Source of the DNA: Phenylobacterium sp.
GTDB lineage: Bacteria; Pseudomonadota; Alphaproteobacteria; Caulobacterales; Caulobacteraceae
NCBI GenBank assembly: GCA_028698405.1
Contig: JAQVDF010000098.1
Span: forward strand, 1-7,067
Direction of reading: 5' to 3'
Length of the DNA stretch: 7,067 bases
Of the stretch, positions 1 through 6,272 are shown one piece after another. The position numbers and the translations under genes were made by a program. The notes under the pieces are model-generated. The model saw only the letters and a program-made list of their open reading frames with translations. It did no database searches and was not told the origin of the DNA. Every line of letters begins with the position of its first letter. The first letter of the stretch is position 1.

Positions 1-1494
1 AAACAGATAGCCTTCATCGCCGAGGCTCTGACGGGTCAGCGCTCGGGCAGCATGAGATACGCCAACGGCACTGACGAGGCAGAGAAGATCGCGTTTCTGC
101 TGAACCAAGGGGCGGTTCGTGGCGACGTAGATCCAGAACTGGCGGCACTTGCGGATCTCTCGCGGAAGGGGGTCCATCCAGGCTATCTCGTCGCGCCCCT
201 CGTTGAGCGCGGTGTGGCATTCCACTACGGCAACATGCCGTCACTACTGCGATCGGAGATCGAGCGGCTCTTCAAGTCCGGCAAGATCCGTTTCCTCGTA
301 TGCACGTCGACTTTGATCGAGGGCGTTAATCTCTCTTGCCGGATGATCGTGCTCCGAGGCCCAAGGAAGGGAAGTGGCAAGCACATGCTGGCGCACGACT
401 TCTGGAACCTTGCCGGTCGGGCAGGTCGATGGGGCGACGAGTTCCAAGGCAAGATCGTCTGCATCGATCCTCATAAGAAGGAAGCGTGGCCGCACGGCGT
501 GCCCCAGCGCGCGAGTTACGAGATTAAGCGTGAAACGGACCTCGTTATGGAGGGCTCCGAGGAGTTGCTCGGCTTCCTGAACGGGCGCGCGGGCATGTCA
601 ATGGACGAAGTGGGCCGCCGCTCCAAGCTCGAACAGGTCTCGTCTTATCTGATCGCGACATACCTGCGAGCTGGCTCCGTCGCTGATGCCGCATTCGCAA
701 AGAGGCACGATCCGAGCTTTGTCACGGCTTTGGACAACGCGCTCGCCGAGCTGTGCAAGGCCAATCGCCTGCCTCCGACGCTGGTCGCACGGCATCCCGG
801 CGTGAGCGCCATCGCGATGCAATCACTCCTCGAGTTCTTCGAGCGATATCCGGGCGAACCTGAGGATCTCGTACCGGCGGCCACCGAGGATGAGGAGGCG
901 GTGGCCTCTATGATGTTCGTGATGCAGACAATCAATGATCACCTCTATCCGGCCTTCAAGCCGGATGAACTGATTTACGGTCATGCCGTTACCGTTCAGC
1001 GCTGGCTCCGCGGCTGGTCACTCGCCCGCATGATAAAAATGCGCATTGAGAATCTTCGAAGGAGCGGGAAGGCTGTCGACATCCCGAAGGTCTGCCGACA
1101 GACCATGGAAATGGTCGAGCAGACCGCGCGGTTCGCCGCACCGAAATACATCGCTGCCTACGTGGATGTCCTTAGGGTGCACCTAGACGGCATTGGGCGC
1201 GCTGATCTTCTTCGCGATCGCTTCGACATAGGGTTGGCTCTCGAGTTTGGCCTCTCGACCCGGACGCTGCTCTCGTTGATGGAGCTGGGCCTCTCCCGGA
1301 TGAGTGCCGTCGCGCTCTACGAGGTGATCGCGAGAGACGACCTCGACCAAGACGCTTGCCGCGCCTGGATGCGGACCAACGCCGACGTCTTGGAAAGCGC
1401 GGGGATACCCCTCATCATCGTGCGGGAACTGCGCGAGAGATTGCTTGGCGAGTCACCAGAAACTGCTGAACCAGCAGGACGGCCCGCAGGATAA
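1..1494 (+). CDS. Ski2-like superfamily 2 helicase, C-terminal part (5' end outside window)
   Basis: The frame is open from base 1, so the ATG at 52 is internal and the gene begins before the window; 497 residues are visible. What is seen is the second RecA-like domain of an SF2 helicase: a YANG segment (visible residues 20-23), FHYGNMP (74-80), motif V TSTLIEGVNL (102-111) and motif VI NLAGRAGRWG (136-145). The arrangement FHYGNMP / STLIEGVNL / NLAGRAGR is typical of Ski2/Hel308-like helicases. About 350 further residues are largely helical, with no motif I recognise. The Walker A and DExH motifs must lie upstream. Such helicases use ATP to move along or unwind nucleic acid. Bacterial members on islands often belong to defence loci, and the HamB subunit of Hachiman is a candidate, but no HamA-like partner is visible. 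A DUF3223 gene follows after 178 bases. The helicase assignment is firm; the defence role is inference. Confidence 0.88.
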   Translation, partial: KQIAFIAEALTGQRSGSMRYANGTDEAEKIAFLLNQGAVRGDVDPELAALADLSRKGVHPGYLVAPLVERGVAFHYGNMPSLLRSEIERLFKSGKIRFLVCTSTLIEGVNLSCRMIVLRGPRKGSGKHMLAHDFWNLAGRAGRWGDEFQGKIVCIDPHKKEAWPHGVPQRASYEIKRETDLVMEGSEELLGFLNGRAGMSMDEVGRRSKLEQVSSYLIATYLRAGSVADAAFAKRHDPSFVTALDNALAELCKANRLPPTLVARHPGVSAIAMQSLLEFFERYPGEPEDLVPAATEDEEAVASMMFVMQTINDHLYPAFKPDELIYGHAVTVQRWLRGWSLARMIKMRIENLRRSGKAVDIPKVCRQTMEMVEQTARFAAPKYIAAYVDVLRVHLDGIGRADLLRDRFDIGLALEFGLSTRTLLSLMELGLSRMSAVALYEVIARDDLDQDACRAWMRTNADVLESAGIPLIIVRELRERLLGESPETAEPAGRPAG

Positions 1495-1672
1495 CAACAG
1501 CATCCCGGCGGTCGGATACTGCCAGCTCCCCGACACCATACCTTCTGTTTGCGCGGGTCTGGCAAAGGTGATTGAGGCGTTATGCAGCCACCAACCTCCC
1601 CCTCGAGGCAGGGCTCACCCAGACGGCAGACGCGGCCAAGGAGCATGCTAATTCCTCGACAAGGAGATCGGG

Positions 1673-1996
1673 ATGGGAAGGGCACGAAGAATCACGCTCA
1701 CTACGCGATCGTTCGATAGGGCCGGAGATGCGACGGCGTTCTTCACAGATATGCTGAACCGATACCGCATCGGTGATCGCGTTAGCGCTGAAGACGCAGC
1801 CGATCTGTCCGCGCTCCTCGAGCGCCACGATGAATTTGAAGAAAAGATCGGCACCGGAATCGCGGGCTTTGAGGTCAACACGCCACCTCAAGACGTTCCA
1901 CAGTTTTCTAAGAGGTGCTTTTGGGTCATCAGAAGCGATGGGACGAAGATTGACTTTTCGATTGGTCATTGCCTCAAACCGAAACCGTACGACTGA
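1673..1996 (+). CDS. DUF3223 (DCL-like) domain protein
   Basis: A 107-residue protein that is almost entirely one DUF3223/DCL-type domain. The pattern is recognisable: an FF-DMLNRYRIGDRVS segment (about residues 24-38), LLERHDEFEEKIGTGI (about 48-63), then a second half with RCFWVIRSDG and DFSIGHCL (about 81-101). In plants this domain occurs in the DCL chloroplast RNA-processing protein and in the tails of Pol IV/Pol V largest subunits. The role of stand-alone bacterial copies is not established. The start is supported by AAGGAG at 1661-1666, six bases before the ATG, with no competing in-frame start nearby. No signal peptide or membrane segment is present, so it should be cytoplasmic. It follows the helicase on the same strand after 178 bases, so co-transcription is possible but not shown. 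Its base composition is clearly lower in GC than the genes right of the tRNA. The family call comes from memory of the motif pattern. Confidence 0.8.
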   Translation: MGRARRITLTTRSFDRAGDATAFFTDMLNRYRIGDRVSAEDAADLSALLERHDEFEEKIGTGIAGFEVNTPPQDVPQFSKRCFWVIRSDGTKIDFSIGHCLKPKPYD

Positions 1997-2323
1997 TCCG
2001 CAAGCTCGCTTTGCCTGTGTCTGCTGCAGTGTTCCTCAGCTCAACCTGCAGCCGGCGGCATCCAGGCCAGCTCCGGCGGTGCGGAACTGAGTCACCTCTT
2101 ACAGATGGGCCTCCCGGATCGCCGCCGTGAGTCAGAGCCGCTGGTTGTATCCGCCGTCTCGGATCCGCATCCTACCTGCCCGGAAGACGACGTTGCCAAG
2201 GGCCGCCTTGGAGTCAAACCCAGCCGTCAGCCGATCAGTGTGGCGAGCGCCCTTGCTCTTTCAGCCGCGAGCGCCCCGAAACATTTCAGGAACGCTCGAT
2301 GCAAAATGACCGCAAAACGCTAC
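1997..2323. other. Gene-free stretch between the DUF3223 gene and the tRNA terminator
   Basis: I see no convincing gene on either strand. The open frames here (from 2105 and from the GTG at 2127, plus strand) lack a Shine-Dalgarno sequence and have no recognisable protein pattern. The one from 2105 runs into the antisense of the tRNA, giving the familiar artefact ending GIEPLTFSLGS. No integrase fragment was recognised. Near the tRNA end the minus strand has TTTTG repeated with a spacing of 10-11 bases. Confidence 0.5.
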
Positions 2324-2343
2324 AAAACGCGAGTGGTCGCGCT
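2324..2343 (-). terminator. Likely intrinsic terminator of tRNA-Gly
   Basis: Read on the minus strand, CGCGA-CCAC-TCGCG (2341 down to 2328) forms a five-pair stem with a four-base loop. It can be extended by a G-U and an A-U pair, and is followed directly by TTTT (2327-2324). It begins about 20 bases after the encoded CCA end of the tRNA, which is the expected place for a tRNA terminator. The stem is short and the T-run has only four bases, so strength is uncertain. Confidence 0.55.
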
Positions 2344-2363
2344 GAGCCAAGCGATTGAAAGAT

Positions 2364-2396
2364 TGGAGCGGGTGAGGGGAATCGAACCCCTGACAT
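2364..2396 (-). other. Candidate attachment site (tRNA 3' end) of a genomic island
   Basis: The T-arm and acceptor 3' half of tRNA-Gly(CCC) lie at the junction between foreign-looking DNA on the left and core genes on the right. Tyrosine integrases commonly use such 3' segments as crossover sites and leave a direct repeat at the far end of the element. Only one copy is inside the window and no integrase is visible, so this is inferred from position and composition; the exact repeat limits cannot be set. Confidence 0.4.
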
Positions 2397-2438
2397 TCAG
2401 CTTGGGAAGCTGACGTTCTACCTCTGAACTACACCCGC
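2364..2438 (-). tRNA. tRNA-Gly, anticodon CCC, with encoded CCA
   Basis: The minus strand folds into a complete cloverleaf of 75 bases including CCA. The acceptor stem GCGGGTG/CACCCGC pairs perfectly. The D-arm has GTTC/GAAC around AGAGGTA. The anticodon stem TCAGC/GCTGA encloses the loop TTCCCAA, so the anticodon is CCC and reads glycine codon GGG. A five-base variable region ATGTC follows, then the T-arm AGGGG-TTCGATT-CCCCT, discriminator T and an encoded CCA (2366-2364). All stems are intact, so the gene should be functional. Its 3' end faces the lower-GC accessory DNA to the left and its 5' side faces core genes, the orientation expected when an island has integrated at a tRNA 3' end. Confidence 0.97.
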
Positions 2439-2502
2439 GCCGGCCGCGAGCGGGTCGCGGCGGTCGTCTCAGTTAGCGTTCCGCCCGGGCGGGCGCAAGG
2501 CG

Positions 2503-2757
2503 TCACTGGATGCGCTCGACCTCGAAGCCGCGGGCCTTCATCAGGGCGGGCAGGCCGTCGTCGCCGGCAGGTGGAGGGCGCCGACGTCGACCGGCTGGAC
2601 GCCGTCGCCTGGCCATCTGGGCGGCCAGGGCCTCGGCCCAGGCCTGGTTCCGGCGCTTCAGGAAGGCGTCGTAGAAGGCGGGGCTCTGCGCGCGCAGTTC
2701 TGCGACCGGGCCTGCCCGCCCATCGCCAGCGCCAGGGCGGCGCACGCCCCGCGCTCA
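2503..2757 (-). pseudogene. Remnant of a TraB/GumN-family gene (C-terminal end, frameshifted)
   Basis: The minus strand encodes the C-terminal end of a TraB/GumN-type protein. AFYDAFLKRRNQAWAEALAAQ matches the family's Y-LL-RN-W pattern, and GLPALMKARGFEVERIQ matches the usual end before a TGA at 2505-2503. Between them the open frame gives an arginine/proline-rich nonsense stretch. The shifted frame over 2609-2568 reads GDGVQPVDVGALHL, matching the conserved VAVGA-HL motif. One extra base near 2610 and one missing base between 2567 and 2568 restore the whole domain end. An in-frame TGA lies at 2757-2755 and the rest of the domain is absent, since dcd ends at 2772. The usual family member is several times longer. 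The family in bacteria is poorly characterised and often secreted or membrane-linked. The 80-residue open frame starting at the GTG (2745) is unlikely to be a functional protein. Confidence 0.72.
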
Positions 2758-2771
2758 GGCGCGCCGGGCGA

Positions 2772-3791
2772 TCAGGTCCACGGCTTGAAGTGCTTTGACA
2801 GCTTCAGGCCCTGGCGCTGGTAGTGCGACCCACGGTCGCCGTAGAGCAGCGTCGGCCGCTCGGTCAGCGGCTCGTAGACCAGCCGGGCGACGGTCTGGCC
2901 GTCCTCCAGGAGGAAGGGCGTCTCGTGGCTGCGCACCTCCAGCACGGCCCGCGACCCTAGGCCGCGCGCCTCCTCGGTGCCGAAACCGGGGTCGAAGAAG
3001 CCGGCGTAGTGGACCCGGAACTCGCCCACCGACGGATCGATGGGGGTCATCTCGGCCGCCTCCATGACCGGGATCTCGATCGGCTCCTTGGAGGCCAGGA
3101 TGTAGAACTCGCCGGGGTCCAGCAGCAGTTGGCCCCGCTGCGGCGTCAGGGCCTCCCAGAAGTCGCGCGGATCGTGGCCGTCGACCTTGTCGAGGTCGAT
3201 CACCCCCGCGTGGCGGCGGGCGCGGTAGCCCGCCACGCCGTCCGACAGGTCGACGCCGACGCTGCGGATCGACAGCCTCGGCGGCTCGCCCTGCTTCAGC
3301 CGCAGCTGGTTCAGCCGCGTGCCGCTGCGCACCAGCACCGAGAAGGTCTGCGGGGCGATCTCGATGTAGGCGGGGCCTTCGTAGCCCTCGGCCACGTCGT
3401 CGAAGGCGATCCCGTTGTCGGTGAGCAGGCGCACGAACACGTCCACCCGGCCGGTGGAGCTCTTCGGATTGGCCCTGGCCGAGACGCCGGGCGGCAGCTT
3501 CAGCCGCTCCTGCAGCTCGGCGATGTAGACGCAGCTGCGCTCCAGCACCGCTCCGCGGGTGAGATCGAGCTCGTGCATGGCCACGGCGGCGATGCGTTCG
3601 GCGACGGTGCGGCCGCGACCCGGCAGGAAGGAGGCCCGCACCCGCCAGGCCCGCCCCCCGAGCCTGAGGTCCAGGCTCGCCGGCTGCACCTGGTCGGCGT
3701 CGAAGGCCGAGGCCGAGGTGACGGCGCCGCGCTCCAGCAGGGCTTCGATGGACTGGGCGGGCAGGATGCCTGCCGGAGGGGTCTGGGTCAT
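2772..3791 (-). CDS. dcd: 2'-deoxycytidine 5'-triphosphate deaminase, long two-domain form
   Basis: Converts dCTP to dUTP plus ammonia, feeding dUTP to dUTPase for thymidylate synthesis; cytoplasmic. The 339-residue protein is nearly twice the length of the 193-residue E. coli enzyme and matches the long form common in Alphaproteobacteria, with two dUTPase-like folds in tandem. The first carries QPASLDLRLG (36-45), ANPKSSTGRVDV (107-118, the nucleotide-binding SSxxR element) and YIEIAPQ (142-148). The second carries HYAGFFDPGFGT (261-272) and AVLEVRSH (282-289), whose Glu285 resembles the catalytic Glu of the E. coli enzyme. The C-terminus SHYQRQGLKLSKHF (322-335) resembles the family's nucleotide-capping tail. 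The frame is open up to 3920, but the ATG at 3791 fits the family's N-terminus (GILPAQSIEALL) and avoids overlap with the metZ ribosome binding site. No good Shine-Dalgarno precedes it; a hairpin lies 12 bases upstream instead. It is divergent from metZ. Confidence 0.92.
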   Translation of the reverse strand: MTQTPPAGILPAQSIEALLERGAVTSASAFDADQVQPASLDLRLGGRAWRVRASFLPGRGRTVAERIAAVAMHELDLTRGAVLERSCVYIAELQERLKLPPGVSARANPKSSTGRVDVFVRLLTDNGIAFDDVAEGYEGPAYIEIAPQTFSVLVRSGTRLNQLRLKQGEPPRLSIRSVGVDLSDGVAGYRARRHAGVIDLDKVDGHDPRDFWEALTPQRGQLLLDPGEFYILASKEPIEIPVMEAAEMTPIDPSVGEFRVHYAGFFDPGFGTEEARGLGSRAVLEVRSHETPFLLEDGQTVARLVYEPLTERPTLLYGDRGSHYQRQGLKLSKHFKPWT

Positions 3792-3803
3792 GGGCCGGCG
3801 ATG

Positions 3804-3830
3804 CTTGCCCCTCAGCCTGAGTCTGGCAAG
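3804..3830 (-). repeat. Imperfect inverted repeat in the dcd leader
   Basis: CTTGCC (3804-3809) pairs with GGCAAG (3825-3830), and inside them CTCAG (3811-3815) pairs with CTGAG (3817-3821) around a single C. Together they make an 11-pair interrupted palindrome whose edge is 12 bases from the dcd start codon. It could be a protein operator in the dcd/metZ divergent region or a leader hairpin in the dcd mRNA. It does not look like a terminator because no T-run follows. Confidence 0.5.
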
Positions 3831-3882
3831 GCGAGCGTAGGCGGCGCGCAGAAATCCTGGGGCGGCGTTCAGATCGCCAAGC

Positions 3883-3889
3883 TTGACGG
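3883..3889 (+). promoter_or_regulatory. metZ: Possible -35 element for metZ
   Basis: TTGACGG matches the Caulobacter housekeeping -35 consensus (TTGACGS) fully and lies 45 bases before the metZ start. No convincing -10 (GCTANAWC or TATAAT type) is found at the proper distance, so this is a weak call. Confidence 0.25.
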
Positions 3890-3934
3890 GGGCCCTGCCC
3901 CTGCCGTTCTTGCGCCGCACGAAGGAGACGTGCG

Positions 3935-5119
3935 ATGGCCGAAGACCCCAAGGACTGGCAGCTCGAGACGAGGCTGGTGCGCGGCGGCATGGCCCGCACG
4001 GCCTACGGCGAGATTTCCGAAGCCCTGTTCCTGACCCAGAGCTTCGCCTACGAGAGCGCCGAGGCCGCGAACGCGCGCTTCGCCGGCGACGAGCCCGGCT
4101 TCATCTACCAGCGCTTCGGCAACCCCACGACGCAGATGTTCGAGGACCGGCTGGCGCTGCTGGAAGGCGCCGAGACCTGCCGGGCCACCGCCTCGGGCAT
4201 GGCCGCCGTTCAGGTGGCGCTGTCCGGCCTGGTGCGGGCGGGCGACCACGTCGTCGCCGGCCGGGCGCTGTTCGGCTCCTGCCGCTGGATCGTCGCCGAC
4301 TGGCTGCCGAGGTTCGGCGTCGAGACCACCTTCGTCGATCCGACCGACCCCGCGGCCTGGCGCGCGGCGGTGCGGCCCAACACCAAGGCCTTCCTGGTGG
4401 AGAGCCCGGCCAACCCGCTGCTGGAGGTCACGCCGATCGCCGAGGTCGCCGAAATCGCCCATGCGGCGGGCGCGAAGCTGGTGGTCGACAACGTGTTCGC
4501 CACGCCGATCTACCAGAAGCCGCTGACGCTGGGCGCGGACGTGGTCGTCTATTCGGCCACCAAGCACATCGACGGCCAGGGCCGGGTGCTGGGCGGGGCG
4601 ATCCTCGGCGGCGCCAAGCTGATCGAGGAGTCCTACAAGGACATCCTGCGCCACACCGGCCCGGCGCTGTCGCCGTTCAACGCCTGGGTGCTGCTGAAGG
4701 GGCTGGAGACGCTGGAGCTGCGGGTGACCCGCCAGACCCAGACCGCCGGGCGCCTCGCCGACCAGATCGCCGACCATCCGAAGGCCAAGAAGGTCGTCTA
4801 CTGCGGCCGGCCGGACCATCCGCAGGCGAACGTCATCGCCGCCCAGATGAGCGGCGGCGGCAACGTCGTGGCCTTCGACCTCGACGACCAGGCGGCCGCC
4901 TGGCGGTTCCTGAACGCGCTGGAGATCTGCGACATCTCCAACAACCTGGGCGACGCCAAGTCGATGGCCACCCATCCCTGGACGACCACCAACCGCTCGA
5001 TGCCGGAGGCGGACAAGCTGGAGATCGGCCTGACTCCCGGCTGGGTGCGGATGAGCGTCGGCCTGGAGTCGGCCGAGGACCTGGCGCGCGACGTCGCCCG
5101 AGCGCTCGACGCGGCCTAG
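3935..5119 (+). CDS. metZ: O-succinylhomoserine sulfhydrylase
   Basis: A PLP enzyme that makes homocysteine directly from O-succinylhomoserine and sulfide, bypassing cystathionine in methionine synthesis; cytoplasmic. The 394-residue protein is full length for the Cys/Met-metabolism PLP family. Visible motifs: YQRFGNPT (58-65), ASGMAAVQ (86-93, phosphate binding), DNVFATPI (185-192, Asp that contacts the PLP ring nitrogen), SATKHIDGQGRVLGG (207-221) with Lys210 as the Schiff-base lysine, LLKGLETLELR (253-263) and WVRMSVGLE (370-378, substrate-carboxylate Arg372). The KHIDGQGR variant is typical of MetZ rather than MetB or MetC. The start is supported by AAGGAG at 3922-3927, seven bases before the ATG. 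The gene is divergent from dcd and converges on the transporter gene, sharing a CTAG in which both stop codons lie. I looked for a SAM-II riboswitch upstream and did not recognise one. A related acyl-homoserine sulfhydrylase remains a minor alternative. Confidence 0.94.
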   Translation: MAEDPKDWQLETRLVRGGMARTAYGEISEALFLTQSFAYESAEAANARFAGDEPGFIYQRFGNPTTQMFEDRLALLEGAETCRATASGMAAVQVALSGLVRAGDHVVAGRALFGSCRWIVADWLPRFGVETTFVDPTDPAAWRAAVRPNTKAFLVESPANPLLEVTPIAEVAEIAHAAGAKLVVDNVFATPIYQKPLTLGADVVVYSATKHIDGQGRVLGGAILGGAKLIEESYKDILRHTGPALSPFNAWVLLKGLETLELRVTRQTQTAGRLADQIADHPKAKKVVYCGRPDHPQANVIAAQMSGGGNVVAFDLDDQAAAWRFLNALEICDISNNLGDAKSMATHPWTTTNRSMPEADKLEIGLTPGWVRMSVGLESAEDLARDVARALDAA

Positions 5120-6219
5120 CCCCCGGTAAGGGCCGGATCGGCGGCGAGCGCCCGGCGCAAACCCTGCCAGACGACGCGCGCCAGCGCCGCTGCAGTGAGC
5201 GCCCAGACGGCCAAGGCGATCCACACCATGGCCTGCGCCACCGAGCGCAGGGGCGAGAACTCCGAGGCCAGCGACAGGCGCAGGCTGGCCAGGGCGTACA
5301 TGCCGAGGGGGAACACCAGGCTCCACAGCATCGGCGTGTAGCGCAGCGGCTCGCGCCGGACCCCGTGCTTCCACAGCCCGAAGAGGATCAGCAGGGGGAT
5401 CCACCAGGTGCCCCAGGCCCACATGATCAGCGTCACCCCGTCGATGAACGGGCGCATGGCGACCAGAAAGGGCACGTCGCTGTCGACCAGCAGCAAGGTG
5501 GAGCCGGCGTTGGTGCTGATCGCCGCCGCCCCCATCACCACCCACAGCAGCGGCGTGACGTCCTCCGTTCCGACGTCGAAGAAGAACACCCGGTGGGCGA
5601 ACAGGGTGATGAAGATGCCGTACAGGGCCAGGCCGACGCCCCACAGCATGTGGATGAGGACGAACAGGCCCTCGGCCGGCGCGCCGGGGCGGGAGGCGAC
5701 GAAGGCGCCCAGGATCACCAGCGACTGGGTGCCGACGATGGCGATCAGCCAGCCGCCGTGCACGACGTTGGCCCCGTGCGCGGTGTTCAGGAAGGTGAGC
5801 ACCGAAAAGCTGAGGTAGATCAGCACGAACCAGGCGACGAGCGCGAACAGCCAAAGGGCGAGCGCCACCTGGCCGTAGCCGCGCAGATGTGCGCCCAGCC
5901 CCAGCACGTCGCTGGCCGCCACCAGGGTGAAGAAGGAGAACACCAGCTTGGGGTCGGTCAGGTCGGCCCACACCCGGCGCGGAAACGCGGCCAGGCGCAT
6001 CACGGTCAAAGCCAGCAGCCACGGATAGGCCGCCGCCGCCAGGCCGAACAACAGCTCCGACAGCGTCCTCTGTCCCTCCAGGAACAGGGCGTTGGAGATG
6101 ATGCCGGTGGCCATCACCAGCGCGAAGTATCCGGGGAACAGCTCGCGCACCTGGGAGGCGAACCAGGCGGGGAGCCCTCGGGCAGGCCCGTTGCGCGGCG
6201 ACGCTACGTCGGAGCTCAT
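5116..6219 (-). CDS. TDT-family transporter (SLAC1/TehA/Mae1 type, tellurite resistance/C4-dicarboxylate)
   Basis: A 367-residue inner-membrane protein with about ten hydrophobic segments (roughly residues 29-48, 57-78, 92-110, 116-143, 154-175, 183-208, 222-246, 254-283, 296-315 and 326-350), the topology of the SLAC1/TehA/Mae1 fold. Family-like stretches are FPGYFALVMATGIIS (28-42), GTQSLVILGAFVA (163-175) and WSLVFPLGMYALAS (299-312). Members move anions, malate or other dicarboxylates, or are named for tellurite resistance seen on overexpression; the substrate cannot be told from the sequence. The N-terminal 20 or so residues are polar and no cleavable signal is apparent. The start ATG at 6219 is supported by AGGGGAGG (6233-6226), six bases upstream. 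That ribosome binding site is buried in the 3' arm of a perfect 13-bp inverted repeat. The gene lies 57 bases behind hslO on the same strand, and its stop codon shares bases with that of metZ. Confidence 0.9.
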   Translation of the reverse strand: MSSDVASPRNGPARGLPAWFASQVRELFPGYFALVMATGIISNALFLEGQRTLSELLFGLAAAAYPWLLALTVMRLAAFPRRVWADLTDPKLVFSFFTLVAASDVLGLGAHLRGYGQVALALWLFALVAWFVLIYLSFSVLTFLNTAHGANVVHGGWLIAIVGTQSLVILGAFVASRPGAPAEGLFVLIHMLWGVGLALYGIFITLFAHRVFFFDVGTEDVTPLLWVVMGAAAISTNAGSTLLLVDSDVPFLVAMRPFIDGVTLIMWAWGTWWIPLLILFGLWKHGVRREPLRYTPMLWSLVFPLGMYALASLRLSLASEFSPLRSVAQAMVWIALAVWALTAAALARVVWQGLRRALAADPALTGG

Positions 6220-6226
6220 GCTGCGC

Positions 6227-6263
6227 CTCCCCTGTCGCTTGGCGGAGTTTAGCGACAGGGGAG
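6227..6263 (-). promoter_or_regulatory. Perfect 13-bp hairpin that covers the transporter's ribosome binding site
   Basis: CTCCCCTGTCGCT (6227-6239) and AGCGACAGGGGAG (6251-6263) are exact inverted repeats around an 11-base loop. In a transcript coming from hslO, the 5' arm (6263-6251) would pair with the 3' arm (6239-6227), which contains seven of the eight bases of the transporter's Shine-Dalgarno sequence AGGGGAGG (6233-6226). No T-run follows, so a simple intrinsic terminator is unlikely. GCTAAACT at the end of the 5' arm and in the loop (minus strand, 6253-6246) weakly resembles a -10 element. A start there would give a leader free of the 5' arm. Confidence 0.7.
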
Positions 6264-6272
6264 CCGGTGCGA

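Noticed and set aside
52..54. ATG at 52 as the helicase start
   Set aside because: The frame is open to base 1 with family-like sequence before it, and the ATPase motifs must lie upstream, so this ATG is internal.
1579..1716. Small plus-strand frame starting with the ATG at 1579
   Set aside because: No suitably spaced Shine-Dalgarno, rich in Pro/Arg/Ser, and it overlaps the well-supported DUF3223 gene.
2105..2413. Plus-strand open frame of 102 residues ending in GIEPLTFSLGS
   Set aside because: Its end is the antisense of tRNA-Gly, a well-known false gene, and it has no ribosome binding site.
2481..2492. Perfect palindrome CCGCCCGGGCGG between the TraB remnant and the tRNA
   Set aside because: It has no loop or T-run, so it is not a terminator, and such palindromes are expected by chance at this GC content.
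2439..2500. Promoter for the tRNA gene
   Set aside because: TTGCGC and TAACTG lie 17 bases apart on the minus strand, but each matches the consensus poorly, so I do not call it.
3889..3901. GGGGC-CCT-GCCCC hairpin upstream of metZ
   Set aside because: A five-pair stem in very GC-rich DNA, with no T-run and no relation to the ribosome binding site; likely chance.
3792..3934. Possible SAM-II riboswitch before metZ
   Set aside because: Methionine genes in Alphaproteobacteria often have one, but I could not find its pseudoknot pattern or conserved A-rich joining segment here.
3883..6252. Very long open frames antisense to or out of frame with metZ, dcd and the transporter
   Set aside because: They are side effects of high GC content over recognised genes; their translations are Arg/Gly/Pro-rich without domain patterns.
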